DNA from: JALYUA01 sp038229875
GTDB taxonomy: Bacteria > Acidobacteriota > Thermoanaerobaculia > UBA5066 > Gp7-AA6
NCBI GenBank assembly: GCA_038229875.1
Contig: JBBROA010000003.1
Coordinates: 1-64,000 of the forward strand
Reading direction: 5' to 3'
Length of the DNA stretch: 64,000 nucleotides
Below the pieces are notes generated by a model that did no database searches, had not been told where the DNA came from, and worked only from the letters and a program-made list of their open reading frames with translations. The position numbers were made by a program, and so were the translations under genes. Each line of letters starts with the position of its first letter. Position 1 is the first letter of the stretch. Below, in pieces: positions 1-7,362 of the stretch.

Positions 1-172
1 AGTCGGCGTCTTCGGTAAAGAGCTGGCCAAACGCCTGCGTGCTGTGCGAGTTCCACGCACTTGCAAAGCCCTCGACCAGCGCCTCAGGACCCGGTGGTTC
101 AGCTTCCGCTGGCTGCGCAGCCCCGATGAGCACCGCTGCCAGGAACCCAACCACGTGCGTTGCGCACCTCAC
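1..172 (-). CDS. Exported SnoaL/NTF2-like protein (partial, integron cassette)
   Basis: Seen: a minus-strand frame opens with GTG at 170-172 behind a GGGAGG ribosome site 7 bp upstream and runs off the left edge, giving 57 codons. The first ~25 residues form a signal peptide (hydrophobic GFLAAVLIGAA, then QPAEAE). The following stretch, ALVEGFASAWNSHSTQAFG then LFTEDADF, matches the start of SnoaL-like/DUF4440 domains, small cone folds of the NTF2 superfamily that bind or turn over small molecules. It lies just downstream of an attC, so it is the most distal cassette in the window. The C-terminus and its own attC are outside. The family call rests on a short segment; no specific function can be given. 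Confidence 0.6.
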   Translation of the reverse strand, partial: MRCATHVVGFLAAVLIGAAQPAEAEPPGPEALVEGFASAWNSHSTQAFGQLFTEDAD

Positions 173-198
173 GATTAGACCTCCCTTTGTGTTGTGCC

Positions 199-268
199 GC
201 CTAACGGTTGGCGGCTCAGCGGCGACGGCGGCGCAGCCGACAGCGTCCGCTGCAGCCGCGGGTTAGGC
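199..268 (-). repeat. attC site 1 (integron cassette recombination site)
   Basis: GCCTAAC at 199-205 and GTTAGGC at 262-268 are the outer core boxes. Inner arms GCGGCTCAGCGGC and GCCGCTGCAGCCGC pair except for one unpaired base in the right arm. That asymmetry orients the site with the minus-strand cassettes. Subtype with a GCGGCT..AGCCGC stem, as sites 8, 9 and 15. It ends the cassette at 263-775, which takes its TAA stop from the outer box. Confidence 0.9.
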
Positions 269-775
269 GACATCTTGAACGAAGCCACCGCGGCGAAAAG
301 TAATAATGAATGAGAGACCCGCTGCAAGGGCGCACCAAGGAGGGAACAGCGCCGGCCAAAAGTGTTCCGTTGGCTGTGGCTCGACGAGCGATAGACTTAC
401 ATCACCCCGGAACGCTGAGGTCATCACAGCTAAAGCGCCGACGGCAAGTGTCACGATCGCGACGTCAGCCACAGCTCTTCGCCACGAAGCTCCGGCTCTC
501 ATGCGCTTCGCAGCGATGGCACATGTAGCGGCCGAGAGCAGGAACATAACCACCAAGAACTTGATGGCCACGGGAACCAGCATTGCTTCTAGCGAGGCGG
601 TCAAACGAGCGGCACCCGCCCGCGAAGCTTCCGGGAGGCTCGCAAGAACCTCCGGGGAGTTGGCGTGATGCACATTGCGAAGAAGACTTCCGTACCACAG
701 TGCGGGAACCACTAGCGGCCACACCGAACAGACAGCCAGCCGAGGCCATATCCGAGGAGAGCGATCAGATCTCAT
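263..775 (-). CDS. Multi-pass membrane protein of unknown function (integron cassette)
   Basis: 170 residues. ATG start at 775, about 30 bp after the upstream attC. Hydrophobic segments lie near residues 12-30, 65-88, 103-120 and 143-160, suggesting about four transmembrane helices. The segment between the first two is hydrophilic (HHANSPEVLASLPEASRAG). The stop TAA is made by the outer box of attC 1, so the coding region fills the cassette. No family is recognised. It would be inserted in the cytoplasmic membrane; role unknown. Confidence 0.6.
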   Translation of the reverse strand: MRSDRSPRIWPRLAVCSVWPLVVPALWYGSLLRNVHHANSPEVLASLPEASRAGAARLTASLEAMLVPVAIKFLVVMFLLSAATCAIAAKRMRAGASWRRAVADVAIVTLAVGALAVMTSAFRGDVSLSLVEPQPTEHFWPALFPPWCALAAGLSFIITFRRGGFVQDVA

Positions 776-804
776 CGCTATATGACACTCAAGGGCTTAA
801 TGTC

Positions 805-874
805 GCCTAACGTCCCAAAGCTCAGCCGCGGCGGCAGCGAAGCTGACGACGTCGGCTGCAGCGGGATGTTAGGT
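805..874 (-). repeat. attC site 2
   Basis: GCCTAAC 805-811 and GTTAGGT 868-874; the last base departs from the array consensus C. Inner arms AAAGCTCAGCCG and CGGCTGCAGCG carry the unpaired base in the right arm. Most common subtype in this array. Confidence 0.9.
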
Positions 875-877
875 GGC

Positions 878-1168
878 TCAGCAAGGCTTGAGAACACGCT
901 TCTCCCAGATGAATCTCAGAGCGAGATTCGTCAGACGTCCTTGAAGCCAGACGAACGGTATCGAGATGACTGCCAAAGCGAAGGCCTGGGGAAACCCGTC
1001 AGCCAGACCTCCAGCGACGTGGATCACTACCGAGACCACCAGAGCAACGACGACGGCACCAAAGAGAGAGACCTCAGGAGAGACGCGCCGCCTCAAGAAT
1101 AGAATCCACAAGAGCAAATTATTCGCCCCGATCACGAGAAGAAGTCCAAAGAGAGACTTGAGCAACAT
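878..1168 (-). CDS. Small membrane protein (integron cassette)
   Basis: 96 residues, ATG at 1168, 12 bp after attC 3. Hydrophobic stretches near residues 5-25 (FGLLLVIGANNLLLWILFL), 36-55 and 62-76 suggest three membrane helices; an arginine run (RRR) follows the first. Stop TGA lies just before attC 2. The start lacks a clear Shine-Dalgarno sequence. No family recognised. Confidence 0.55.
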   Translation of the reverse strand: MLLKSLFGLLLVIGANNLLLWILFLRRRVSPEVSLFGAVVVALVVSVVIHVAGGLADGFPQAFALAVISIPFVWLQGRLTNLALRFIWEKRVLKPC

Positions 1169-1180
1169 GTGGCTTTAGCC

Positions 1181-1260
1181 GCCTAACGGCCTGCGCGTCA
1201 GCGGCGAGTGAGGAGGCGAAGCCGACGAACGAGTCCGCTGCACGCGCGTGTGGCGGAGGC
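1181..1260 (-). repeat. attC site 3 with a degraded outer box
   Basis: GCCTAAC at 1181-1187 and a body nearly identical to attC 14 (7244-7319) up to CACGCGCGTG. The expected GTTAGGC is replaced by TGGCGGAGGC (1251-1260). In the minus-strand reading this is the R'' box, so one of the two integrase-binding boxes is lost. Confidence 0.75.
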
Positions 1261-1334
1261 TCAGAAAGCAACCCAGGCTCCATCCGGTGTGCTCAACACT
1301 CTGCCATTCACCAAGTCAACAGCTACCGGCAGCC

Positions 1335-2210
1335 TCACCGCCGTCCGCCGCTCCGAGCCAGCTCGCGCAGGGCCTCCTCCAGGAGCGCGTTGAAGGCCTC
1401 GGGCTGCTCGAGCATGAGGTAGTGCCCCACTCCCTTCATTATGGCCACCTGGTAGCCGGGGACATACCTGCGGTTGACCTCCACGTTGGTGGGAAACAGA
1501 TCGGAGTTGATTGCGCGGATGGGGGCCTTGATCTCGCGCAGCGCCGGCAGCGGGTCGTAGGTCACGCTGGAGCGGGCGGAGGCCACGCCAATCTCCTGCG
1601 GCACCGACAGCGCCGTTTCCAGTACGCGCGCCTTGACGGGCTCGGGCGTGCTCGCCGAGAAAAGGAGTTGCGACATGTAGGCGGTGAGGTTGGCCCGGTA
1701 GTTGGCCTGCAGCTCCGACAGGGACTTCTCCAACTCCTCAGCCGCGGGCCTCTTCTGCTCGAAGTCCACCAGCGTGTCCACGAGCACCAGGCCCGCCACC
1801 CGGCCCGGCATACGGCGCGCGGCCTCCAGGACTACAGGCCCGCCAATGGAGTGGCCGATGAGCACCACGCGCTTCAAGCCCAGCGTCTCGACCACCGACA
1901 CCACGTCCTGGCCGAAAGCGGGCATCGTCCAGTCCTTGCGCCCGACTCCGCTCTGGCCGTGGCCGGCCAGGTCGAGCGCGACCACGCGGTGCTTCGCGGC
2001 GAAGTGGGCCACCTGCCCGTCCCAGAAGCCCCGCTCGCAACCCCCGCAGTGGACGAACACCAGGGCCGGATCGCCCTTGCCGGCCGCGTGATAGCGGATG
2101 GGGATCCCGTCCGGCGACGTGGCGGTGCCGGAAACGGCCCCCTGGGAGCCGGCCCTGGCCGGCGGCAACAGTGCCACGAGGGCGATGGCTAGGCCGAGTG
2201 TCATCTTCAT
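1335..2210 (-). CDS. Exported alpha/beta hydrolase (integron cassette)
   Basis: 291 residues. The ATG at 2208-2210 is chosen because AAGGAGG lies 6 bp upstream; the frame stays open further up only because it reads through attC 4. Residues 1-20 are a signal peptide (LGLAIALVALLPPARA). The alpha/beta-hydrolase core follows: HCGG oxyanion region near residue 54, nucleophile elbow GHSIGG with Ser121, acid in NSDLFP, and C-terminal His in KGVGHYLMLEQPEAF. This is the typical length for the family (epoxide hydrolase, haloalkane dehalogenase or esterase-like). It likely acts in the periplasm; the substrate cannot be predicted. It is the largest cassette with a recognisable enzyme, and its attC (site 3) is damaged. 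Confidence 0.85.
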   Translation of the reverse strand: MKMTLGLAIALVALLPPARAGSQGAVSGTATSPDGIPIRYHAAGKGDPALVFVHCGGCERGFWDGQVAHFAAKHRVVALDLAGHGQSGVGRKDWTMPAFGQDVVSVVETLGLKRVVLIGHSIGGPVVLEAARRMPGRVAGLVLVDTLVDFEQKRPAAEELEKSLSELQANYRANLTAYMSQLLFSASTPEPVKARVLETALSVPQEIGVASARSSVTYDPLPALREIKAPIRAINSDLFPTNVEVNRRYVPGYQVAIMKGVGHYLMLEQPEAFNALLEEALRELARSGGRR

Positions 2211-2294
2211 CGAATCCTCCTTCGCCTCAGCGTACAACCGCGCCGAAGACAGCACTCCCCGAAGCTCGCGCACACCCCCATCCGCGTCTGGTCC

Positions 2295-2364
2295 GCCTAA
2301 CGTTCCAAAGCTCAGCGGCGGCAGCGGGGTAGCCGAGGGCGTCCGCTGCAGCGCGATGTTAGGC
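2295..2364 (-). repeat. attC site 4
   Basis: GCCTAAC 2295-2301, GTTAGGC 2358-2364. Inner arms CTCAGCGGCGGC and GTCCGCTGCAGCG; central loop GCAGCGGGGTAGCCGAGG differs from neighbours. Confidence 0.9.
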
Positions 2365-2700
2365 GGCATCACCGACCGCGGCTCTTCGGCCTCTTCCCAG
2401 TAGCCAACCGAAGCCGACTCCGGCGAGTACCGCTACCCCCCAGGGCAGTGCGACTGCGAACGGCCCTACGTCAATCCATGCGTGACGCAGCCCTTCGGGA
2501 TTGCGTGACTCCACCATCGTGCGCAGGATCAAAGCGGAGACAGGTAGGCCTCCGAAAAACGCAATATCCACGGTTACCCTGACCGCCAGATTCGAAAAGC
2601 GGAGGCGAAGCCACGCCAAAACGCAGGAGCATAACGACAGTAGAACCGTGTCGAGCGCGACAGCCCGCCAGAGCGACCCGCTGATGTCGAGAGGTGTCAC
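2359..2700 (-). CDS. Membrane protein of unknown function (integron cassette)
   Basis: 113 residues, GTG start at 2700, 8 bp after attC 5. Hydrophobic segments near 10-32, 42-60 and 80-100 suggest three transmembrane helices, with a basic C-terminus (GRGRRAAVGDAA). The stop TAA lies inside attC 4. Size and layout resemble the other membrane cassettes at 878 and 10105, but no sequence similarity is obvious. Function unknown. Confidence 0.55.
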   Translation of the reverse strand: MTPLDISGSLWRAVALDTVLLSLCSCVLAWLRLRFSNLAVRVTVDIAFFGGLPVSALILRTMVESRNPEGLRHAWIDVGPFAVALPWGVAVLAGVGFGWLLGRGRRAAVGDAA

Positions 2701-2708
2701 TTGGTGCC

Positions 2709-2778
2709 GCCTAACGTCTCAAAGCTCAGCCGCGGCGACGGCGAAGCCGGCGACGTCGGCTGCAGCGCGATGTTAGGC
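2709..2778 (-). repeat. attC site 5
   Basis: GCCTAAC 2709-2715, GTTAGGC 2772-2778, common subtype (CAAAGCTCAGCCGCGGCGAC ... GTCGGCTGCAGCGCGAT). Confidence 0.92.
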
Positions 2779-3138
2779 GTCAGGCGCATCCGTCGCATCT
2801 GCCGGAACCTCAGAAAGGACGGCCCGTGCATCGCCTTCTTCGTCCCGATCCACCTGAAGAAGTATGGGACCGATCGTGATGTTGAACCCTGCCCCGACCC
2901 TCCCCGCGCCGAAAAGATCCTGCAGGCCGTCACCCTTAACCCAGTAATCAACTCCGGCTGAATCCAGCAGAGACTTTGCCATCTCCATCCGAATCGGATC
3001 TCCGGTCGCGAGGACCGTCACAATCTCGAGTGGCGGAGGCTCAGGCGGTGTGGGCGGCGGCTCGACCAACGCCACATCGCAATCCGCGCAGCGGACGATT
3101 CCGGACTGGTACTCGTCACCGCAGCTTGGGCAGATCAT
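2773..3138 (-). CDS. Zinc-ribbon protein with DUF2007 domain (integron cassette)
   Basis: 121 residues, ATG at 3138. Residues 3-20 hold CPSCG and CADC, two CxxC pairs forming a zinc ribbon. A proline-rich linker (PPPTPPEPPP) follows. Residues ~38-100 match DUF2007 ('putative signal transducing protein'): TVLATGDPIRMEMAKSLL, then AGVDYWVKGDG and a strand-rich end with LLQVDRDEEGDARAVL. Proteins of this type are small, cytosolic and of unknown biochemical role. The stop codon is supplied by attC 5. A conserved domain on a mobile cassette suggests capture of a complete gene. Confidence 0.75.
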   Translation of the reverse strand: MICPSCGDEYQSGIVRCADCDVALVEPPPTPPEPPPLEIVTVLATGDPIRMEMAKSLLDSAGVDYWVKGDGLQDLFGAGRVGAGFNITIGPILLQVDRDEEGDARAVLSEVPADATDAPDA

Positions 3139-3161
3139 TCCGGGCAGATAACCCTTCTGAC

Positions 3162-3231
3162 GCCTAACGTCCCAAAGCTCAGCCGCGGCGACGGCGAAGC
3201 CGGCGACGTCGGCTGCAGCGCGATGTTAGGC
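3162..3231 (-). repeat. attC site 6
   Basis: GCCTAAC 3162-3168, GTTAGGC 3225-3231, common subtype. Confidence 0.92.
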
Positions 3232-3240
3232 CGCTGCGCG

Positions 3241-3624
3241 TTACTCATTCCAATGGAACTCGGCCGTGTCGCCAGCAAAGACGATGAAGGAGTTCGTGTT
3301 GCTGATGAAAAGGTAGTGACAAAACGCATTCTCGGGCAAGCCGGCTGGCATCGCCAGCGTCGTACTTGCGCGTGGGTCAGGGAAAGGGCCGTCCGAGGTG
3401 ACCCAGAGCCCTAGTGGCAATTCCTGTTGATAGAGTTTACAGGGTGTTTCGGTTGCAAACGAGTGGAGGCCACGTACCTCCAAATTGCCGCGCTGAAACA
3501 CCAAGTCGCTGCCCCTGACCCCGATAGGCACTGCCATGGCAAACCGGGCGCGCCGATTCGCGAAATCGATCGCCACTGACTCGATCTGCGAGTGCCTCTG
3601 GATATCGATCGCCAAGAAGGGCAT
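3241..3624 (-). CDS. Hypothetical protein (integron cassette)
   Basis: 127 residues from the ATG at 3622-3624; a TTG three codons earlier (3633) is an alternative, and neither has a strong ribosome site. No signal peptide or membrane helix. The sequence alternates short strands and turns (IESVAIDFANRRARFAM, FQRGNLEVRGLHSF) and ends FIVFAGDTAEFHWNE, consistent with a small all-beta soluble protein. No family recognised. Confidence 0.5.
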   Translation of the reverse strand: MPFLAIDIQRHSQIESVAIDFANRRARFAMAVPIGVRGSDLVFQRGNLEVRGLHSFATETPCKLYQQELPLGLWVTSDGPFPDPRASTTLAMPAGLPENAFCHYLFISNTNSFIVFAGDTAEFHWNE

Positions 3625-3663
3625 CGAGCTCAAGAGTTTTCGTGACGGCAGGCAACTTCAGCG

Positions 3664-3733
3664 GCCTAACGTCTCAAAGCTCAGCGGCGACGGCGGCGAA
3701 GCCGGCGACGTCCGCTGCAGCGCGATGTTAGGC
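3664..3733 (-). repeat. attC site 7
   Basis: GCCTAAC 3664-3670, GTTAGGC 3727-3733; inner arms CTCAGCGGCGACGG and GTCCGCTGCAGCG. It belongs to the gene-poor cassette body 3734-3905. Confidence 0.92.
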
Positions 3734-3905
3734 GGTGCGCAGATTTGTAGGCCAGGACCAGACTCTCGCCACCTGGCCGCCCGAGGCGGCCCCTCTCCGA
3801 CGCGTGGAGACTTCAGCCCTCTCCCGGCGGTATCCGCGATCACACCGCACCCTTGACCCTTGCGGCCGGCTGCCCAAGCCTCGATGCTGAAGACGACTCG
3901 CAACC
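3734..3905 (-). repeat. 172-bp gene-poor cassette body, copy A
   Basis: The whole space between attC 7 and attC 8. It is a diverged copy of the bodies at 9614-9785, 9856-10027 and 10482-10653; all four are exactly 172 bp. Shared blocks include GGTGCGCAGATT at the attC-7 end, CTCCGACGCGTGGA in the middle and CTTGCGGCCGGCTG near the other end. A minus-strand frame is open through this copy and into attC 7, but the predicted peptide varies freely between copies. A structured RNA, a promoter-bearing spacer or a short peptide are all possible. Confidence 0.8.
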
Positions 3906-3975
3906 GCCTAACGGTCGGCGGCTCAGCGGCGACGGCGGCGAAGCCGACGGCGTCCGCTGCAGCCGCGGGTTAGGC
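3906..3975 (-). repeat. attC site 8
   Basis: GCCTAAC 3906-3912, GTTAGGC 3969-3975; GCGGCTCAGCGGC/GCCGCTGCAGCCGC subtype as sites 1, 9 and 15. Confidence 0.92.
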
Positions 3976-3979
3976 CGCA

Positions 3980-4903
3980 TCAATATCCGTCCCAGGCGGC
4001 CCGTGTCCATCGTCCAAAACCGCGGTGGCTGTCTATCGCCGCAAGAGCGCGACCTGAGCTTGTAGACGGAAAGTGAAGACTTCTGGATACCGTTTGGTTG
4101 CCATCCACGTAGATGTCCTGCCGAACCCAACTGTTGCTTTCGTAGTGCAAATGAACCGCTGCGAACTGTTCCGGGTAGCCGATACTCGGCCAGCGCACTG
4201 CAGGGGCGGTTATATAGTCCTCGACAGGAAAGCTGCTCGGTATTCCGTACCAGGGTCGTAAGTGAATTCCAGCGCCATAGAAACGGCCGCCGTTGATGGG
4301 CGGGTTGCTCCCCACGAACTCGTTTGCCACTACCCAGTCGCCGCCGCGGGCGGCATCCACGCTCAGAGATTGCAGCTGGCCGTCCGGGGAGTAGGTCGCC
4401 GCGAAAACGGCAACCCCTGGGTGGGCCCGCACGATCCTCACCAGGCTGACAGCGACCAGCTGGGCGGCCGATTCGGCCGGGACGGTCGCCGTCAGGGTCG
4501 GGAGGTCTGAGCTCACCAGCTTCGAATAGCTGTTGACTTCAAAACCGGTCGCCTGACCTCGGTACCTGGAATCGTAGAAGTAGGTCGATTTCGCATAGAC
4601 CGAACCGAATTCGCCACGAAGGAGCTCTTCGTTCTTACCTCGTTCAATCAAGCGGTATTGACGGTCCGTGAGGAAGGAGTTTCTGAGAGGGTACCTGCCA
4701 CCCGTTTCCGCGCCGTATTCTGCGATCTGATGACCGGATAAAGCGAGATCGTCTCGGAATCCCTCTCGCAGTTGATTGCCAGAGGATTGAATCCGATCAT
4801 GCATGACGAGGGTTGCTGTGGTCGAATCGATCGAAACGGAGCGGTACCACCCACCTGGACCGACTCGACAGGCGAGAAGAACAACCGAGACCAAGAGACA
4901 CAT
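3980..4903 (-). CDS. Lipoprotein of unknown function (integron cassette)
   Basis: 307 residues from the ATG at 4901-4903. The N-terminus MCLLVSVVLLACRVGPGG is a short lipoprotein signal with lipobox LLAC, so the mature protein would be lipid-anchored. There is no clear ribosome site, and the frame stays open back through attC 9, so initiation upstream cannot be excluded. The mature part is strand-rich with many Tyr/Trp (GGRFYGAGIHLRPWYGIPS, HYESNSWVRQDIYVDGN). It ends about 5 bp before attC 8. This is the longest cassette protein. No family recognised. Confidence 0.6.
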   Translation of the reverse strand: MCLLVSVVLLACRVGPGGWYRSVSIDSTTATLVMHDRIQSSGNQLREGFRDDLALSGHQIAEYGAETGGRYPLRNSFLTDRQYRLIERGKNEELLRGEFGSVYAKSTYFYDSRYRGQATGFEVNSYSKLVSSDLPTLTATVPAESAAQLVAVSLVRIVRAHPGVAVFAATYSPDGQLQSLSVDAARGGDWVVANEFVGSNPPINGGRFYGAGIHLRPWYGIPSSFPVEDYITAPAVRWPSIGYPEQFAAVHLHYESNSWVRQDIYVDGNQTVSRSLHFPSTSSGRALAAIDSHRGFGRWTRAAWDGY

Positions 4904-4948
4904 CGCCGAGGGCGCGGGCAGGTGCCGGCTCTGTTGATTGTCCGTGCG

Positions 4949-5018
4949 GCCTAACGGCTGGCGGCTCAGCGGCGACGGCGGCGAAGCCGACGGCGTCCGC
5001 TGCAGCCGCGGGTTAGGC
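4949..5018 (-). repeat. attC site 9
   Basis: GCCTAAC 4949-4955, GTTAGGC 5012-5018; same subtype as attC 8. Confidence 0.92.
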
Positions 5019-5037
5019 CGCCTTGCCAACCCGAGGT

Positions 5038-5289
5038 TCATGGCTCTCCCCGAAAGCGACGCTGGGCGCTTCGAGCGCTTAGAAAAGCGCCAACCGCATA
5101 AAGCATGGCCCAGACTAAGTCGCCTCTGACGTTCTGCCGAGTGAGTGCCGGGCTAAAAAGCTTTCTGCTGTTCATCAGAAATGGTATCGCGTCGCACACC
5201 AGCAGAATTGCTGCAATCGCCAACACTACGGAGAGCGCCAGCATGCCGATCGCGACCAGCCGGCCGGAGAACTCGAGGTTTGGTTTCAT
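5038..5289 (-). CDS. Two-helix membrane protein (integron cassette)
   Basis: 83 residues, ATG at 5289, 23 bp after attC 10. One long hydrophobic helix near residues 10-33 (LVAIGMLALSVVLAIAAILL) and a second near 58-72 (LVWAMLYAVGAFLSA) frame a polar loop. The C-terminus is basic (RSAQRRFRGEP). Function unknown. Confidence 0.55.
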   Translation of the reverse strand: MKPNLEFSGRLVAIGMLALSVVLAIAAILLVCDAIPFLMNSRKLFSPALTRQNVRGDLVWAMLYAVGAFLSARSAQRRFRGEP

Positions 5290-5312
5290 ACGGCGAGGGA
5301 TCGCTCCTGGCG

Positions 5313-5382
5313 GCCTAACGTCCCAAAGCTCAGCCGCGGCGGCGGCGAAGCCGACGACGTCGGCTGCAGCGCGATGTTAGGC
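5313..5382 (-). repeat. attC site 10
   Basis: GCCTAAC 5313-5319, GTTAGGC 5376-5382, common subtype. Confidence 0.92.
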
Positions 5383-5389
5383 GTCACGC

Positions 5390-5764
5390 TTACCATGTCC
5401 CGTCAGTTGAAATGATGACGTTGAGATCACCTGATTCAAGGAATTGGAAGCTCGCCGGTTGCGGCTCGAGAAAAGGATCGATCAGCTCCGCGACCTGAGC
5501 CAAACCCTCTCGATCCTGCACCCAGCGGAACTCATGGGTGCCGATCCGCCTTACCCCCGGCCGCCCTTCAACGTTTGTCATCATCAGCGCGCAACCATTC
5601 TTGCCGGTGACGCCGGGAAGTTCTCCGGCCAAGATTTCTTGATCGCGCTCAGCCGACAGACGACTCGCCGCGTCACGAAGAGCTGCCACGCTCTGGGGTT
5701 CGAGGTCGCTAATCAGGATGGCAGGCGTATCCGCGCAGCGTTTCGAAATGAACTCAAGCGTCAT
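5390..5764 (-). CDS. Hypothetical soluble protein (integron cassette)
   Basis: 124 residues, ATG at 5764. No signal or membrane segment. The N-terminal half looks helical (ALRDAASRLSAERDQEILAG). The C-terminal half carries WVQDREGLAQVAELIDPFL followed by strands ending LNVIISTDGTW. The compact, charged composition is like small immunity or adaptor-type cassette proteins, but no family is recognised. Confidence 0.5.
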   Translation of the reverse strand: MTLEFISKRCADTPAILISDLEPQSVAALRDAASRLSAERDQEILAGELPGVTGKNGCALMMTNVEGRPGVRRIGTHEFRWVQDREGLAQVAELIDPFLEPQPASFQFLESGDLNVIISTDGTW

Positions 5765-5778
5765 GGGACCTTCGTGAC

Positions 5779-5848
5779 GCCTAACGTCACAAAGCTCAGC
5801 CGCGGCGACGGCGAAGCCGGCGACGTCGGCTGCAGCGCGATGTTAGGC
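5779..5848 (-). repeat. attC site 11
   Basis: GCCTAAC 5779-5785, GTTAGGC 5842-5848, common subtype (one change, GTCAC for GTCCC). Confidence 0.92.
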
Positions 5849-6220
5849 CGCGGCAGTTTCACGTTGCTGTCTCCGATGTCGCTCGATCAGGTGACGGGTT
5901 CCAACGATCATCAAATAGAGGGCCACCGCCCAAATGACCAACTCGACAAAGGTTGCCAGCGCTAGGTACTTGCCGTTCGCTTCGTAGTGCGACAGATCGA
6001 AGCGAAATCCGAAGACTCGAAGAACGCGAGCCGCAAGCATGCTGGGACTCCAGCGCGAAAGACTCTGAACCCAACTGGGAGCTGGGCCCGCGAGGTACAG
6101 CGCGAATCGATGCTCGGGGTCGAGCCGTGCTGATGCAAGCAGCCAGAGGTAGTCCCATGCCGCGGCCGCGACCAAACAGGCTCCAGCCAGCCTCCATCCG
6201 GACGTCCTTCTAAAGCCCAT
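5843..6220 (-). CDS. Membrane protein of unknown function (integron cassette)
   Basis: 125 residues, ATG at 6220. Hydrophobic segments near residues 9-29 (LAGACLVAAAAWDYLWLLA) and 86-108 (LALATFVELVIWAVALYLMIVG) suggest two transmembrane helices around a ~55-residue loop (DPEHRFALYLAGPAPSW and following). The tail is strongly basic (RHLIERHRRQQRE). The stop codon lies in the outer box of attC 11. No family recognised. Confidence 0.55.
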   Translation of the reverse strand: MGFRRTSGWRLAGACLVAAAAWDYLWLLASARLDPEHRFALYLAGPAPSWVQSLSRWSPSMLAARVLRVFGFRFDLSHYEANGKYLALATFVELVIWAVALYLMIVGTRHLIERHRRQQRETAAA

Positions 6221-6236
6221 CAGAAAACCTTCCGCG

Positions 6237-6306
6237 GCCTAACGTCCCAAAGCTCAGCCGCGGCGACGGCAACGCCGGCGACGTCGGCTGCAGCGCGATG
6301 TTAGGC
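6237..6306 (-). repeat. attC site 12
   Basis: GCCTAAC 6237-6243, GTTAGGC 6300-6306, common subtype with GGCAACGCC in the loop. Confidence 0.92.
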
Positions 6307-6717
6307 CGGGGCATGAGTACTTCCTCTTTGGGGCTCGCCGGGTTCAACCGAAACCGAGACTCGTTGCGCCTCCAGGAACCCAGCAATGCCGTAGCACGGG
6401 TACAGGGTCACCCGAACTGCCTTTTCACTCACCTCGCATCCAAGACCAAAGATCGCGTTTTGAGTGCTGAAGTCGGCCAACTCTAGGTCCAAAACTCTCT
6501 CAAACGAGAACGTTACAACCGCGTGCCGATCAAGAACAAAACAGCCGGCCGCATTGATCTCCTCGGTCATGCGCCAAACATGAAGGCGCAGCCTTGATTG
6601 GCCTTCGCGACGCAGACTGAGTTCCAGCACTTCAGCATCATGGAAACTGGGCCAGCCGCCGAACCACTCGACCAGCTGCTTCGCCCCGGGGATCGACGGC
6701 GCAAGAAGATCAGCCAT
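6301..6717 (-). CDS. Imm50-like immunity protein candidate (integron cassette)
   Basis: 138 residues, ATG at 6717. Residues ~17-36 read WFGGWPSFHDAEVLELSL; a W-PSFHDAE motif followed by basic residues and an LHVW strand is typical of the Imm50 family, predicted antidotes to polymorphic toxins. A later FSFERVLDLELADFSTQNA also fits that fold. No toxin gene is adjacent. Orphan immunity genes on cassettes are plausible protective cargo, but this is inference. The stop TAA comes from attC 12. The family call rests on motif resemblance by eye. Confidence 0.6.
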   Translation of the reverse strand: MADLLAPSIPGAKQLVEWFGGWPSFHDAEVLELSLRREGQSRLRLHVWRMTEEINAAGCFVLDRHAVVTFSFERVLDLELADFSTQNAIFGLGCEVSEKAVRVTLYPCYGIAGFLEAQRVSVSVEPGEPQRGSTHAPA

Positions 6718-6727
6718 AACTTCCGCG

Positions 6728-6797
6728 GCCTAACGGCTTAGCGCTCAGCCGCGGCGGCGGCGGAGCCGACGACGTCGGCTGCAGCGCGATGTTAGGC
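6728..6797 (-). repeat. attC site 13
   Basis: GCCTAAC 6728-6734, GTTAGGC 6791-6797; left arm GGCTTAGCGCTCAGCCG is a variant of the common subtype. Confidence 0.9.
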
Positions 6798-7229
6798 ACC
6801 GGCCGTCTCCGCTGAATCTGCGTCGGAAATGATGTAGTGAGAAAGGTCAATGCCGATACCAAGGTTGCCTGCGAGGGCGAGAAGAGGCGCAGGGAGCTGG
6901 TCAGTCTGAGCGACGACATCTTCCCAGGCAAGCCCAAAGTCGAGGACCGACCCTTCGACCCCCGGGAAACTTACGATCCTCCGCAACTCAGCCGCGTGTT
7001 GCTCCAGAAATTGGACGGCATCTGTCACCGACCGGTCGAACTCGTGGAAATCTCGATCGGACACGTCGAAATGAGCGCACGACACCTCGAAATGAGCGCC
7101 CTTCCTCTCGAAGATTCGCTGACGCCGCAGCTCGCCTCTTCGATCGACCCTGTACGGTTCGAGTGCTGTGAGCTTCGCGAGTTCGTCCACCGCTAGCTCG
7201 TGTCCCCACACTCTGAGAATGCAGGTCAT
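6792..7229 (-). CDS. DUF4279-like protein (integron cassette)
   Basis: 145 residues, ATG at 7229. The N-terminus MTCILRVWGHELAVDELAKL begins with a short strand and helix. Near residues 95-132 the run LDFGLAWEDV, then LPAPLLALAGNLGIGIDLSH, resembles the C-terminal signature of DUF4279 proteins (hydrophobic helix followed by LGIxLxxSxY). The central region has repeated FEVSCAHFDVS-type strands. These proteins are cytosolic and often encoded beside toxin-immunity cargo; the activity is unknown. The stop codon falls within attC 13. Confidence 0.55.
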   Translation of the reverse strand: MTCILRVWGHELAVDELAKLTALEPYRVDRRGELRRQRIFERKGAHFEVSCAHFDVSDRDFHEFDRSVTDAVQFLEQHAAELRRIVSFPGVEGSVLDFGLAWEDVVAQTDQLPAPLLALAGNLGIGIDLSHYIISDADSAETAGA

Positions 7230-7243
7230 AGGCTCCTTCCGGT

Positions 7244-7319
7244 GCCTAACGGCCTGCGCGTCAGCGGCGAGTGAGGAGGCGAAGCCGACGAACGAGTCCG
7301 CTGCACGCGCGTGTTAGGC
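7244..7319 (-). repeat. attC site 14 (76 bp)
   Basis: GCCTAAC 7244-7250, GTTAGGC 7313-7319; arms GCGCGTCAGCGG and CCGCTGCACGCGC, longer loop GCGAGTGAGGAGGCGAAGCC. Intact counterpart of the damaged attC 3. Confidence 0.92.
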
Positions 7320-7362
7320 CACGGCGCAACGTGGTCCGTGAGCGAGCAGGGCTTCCGGTCCG

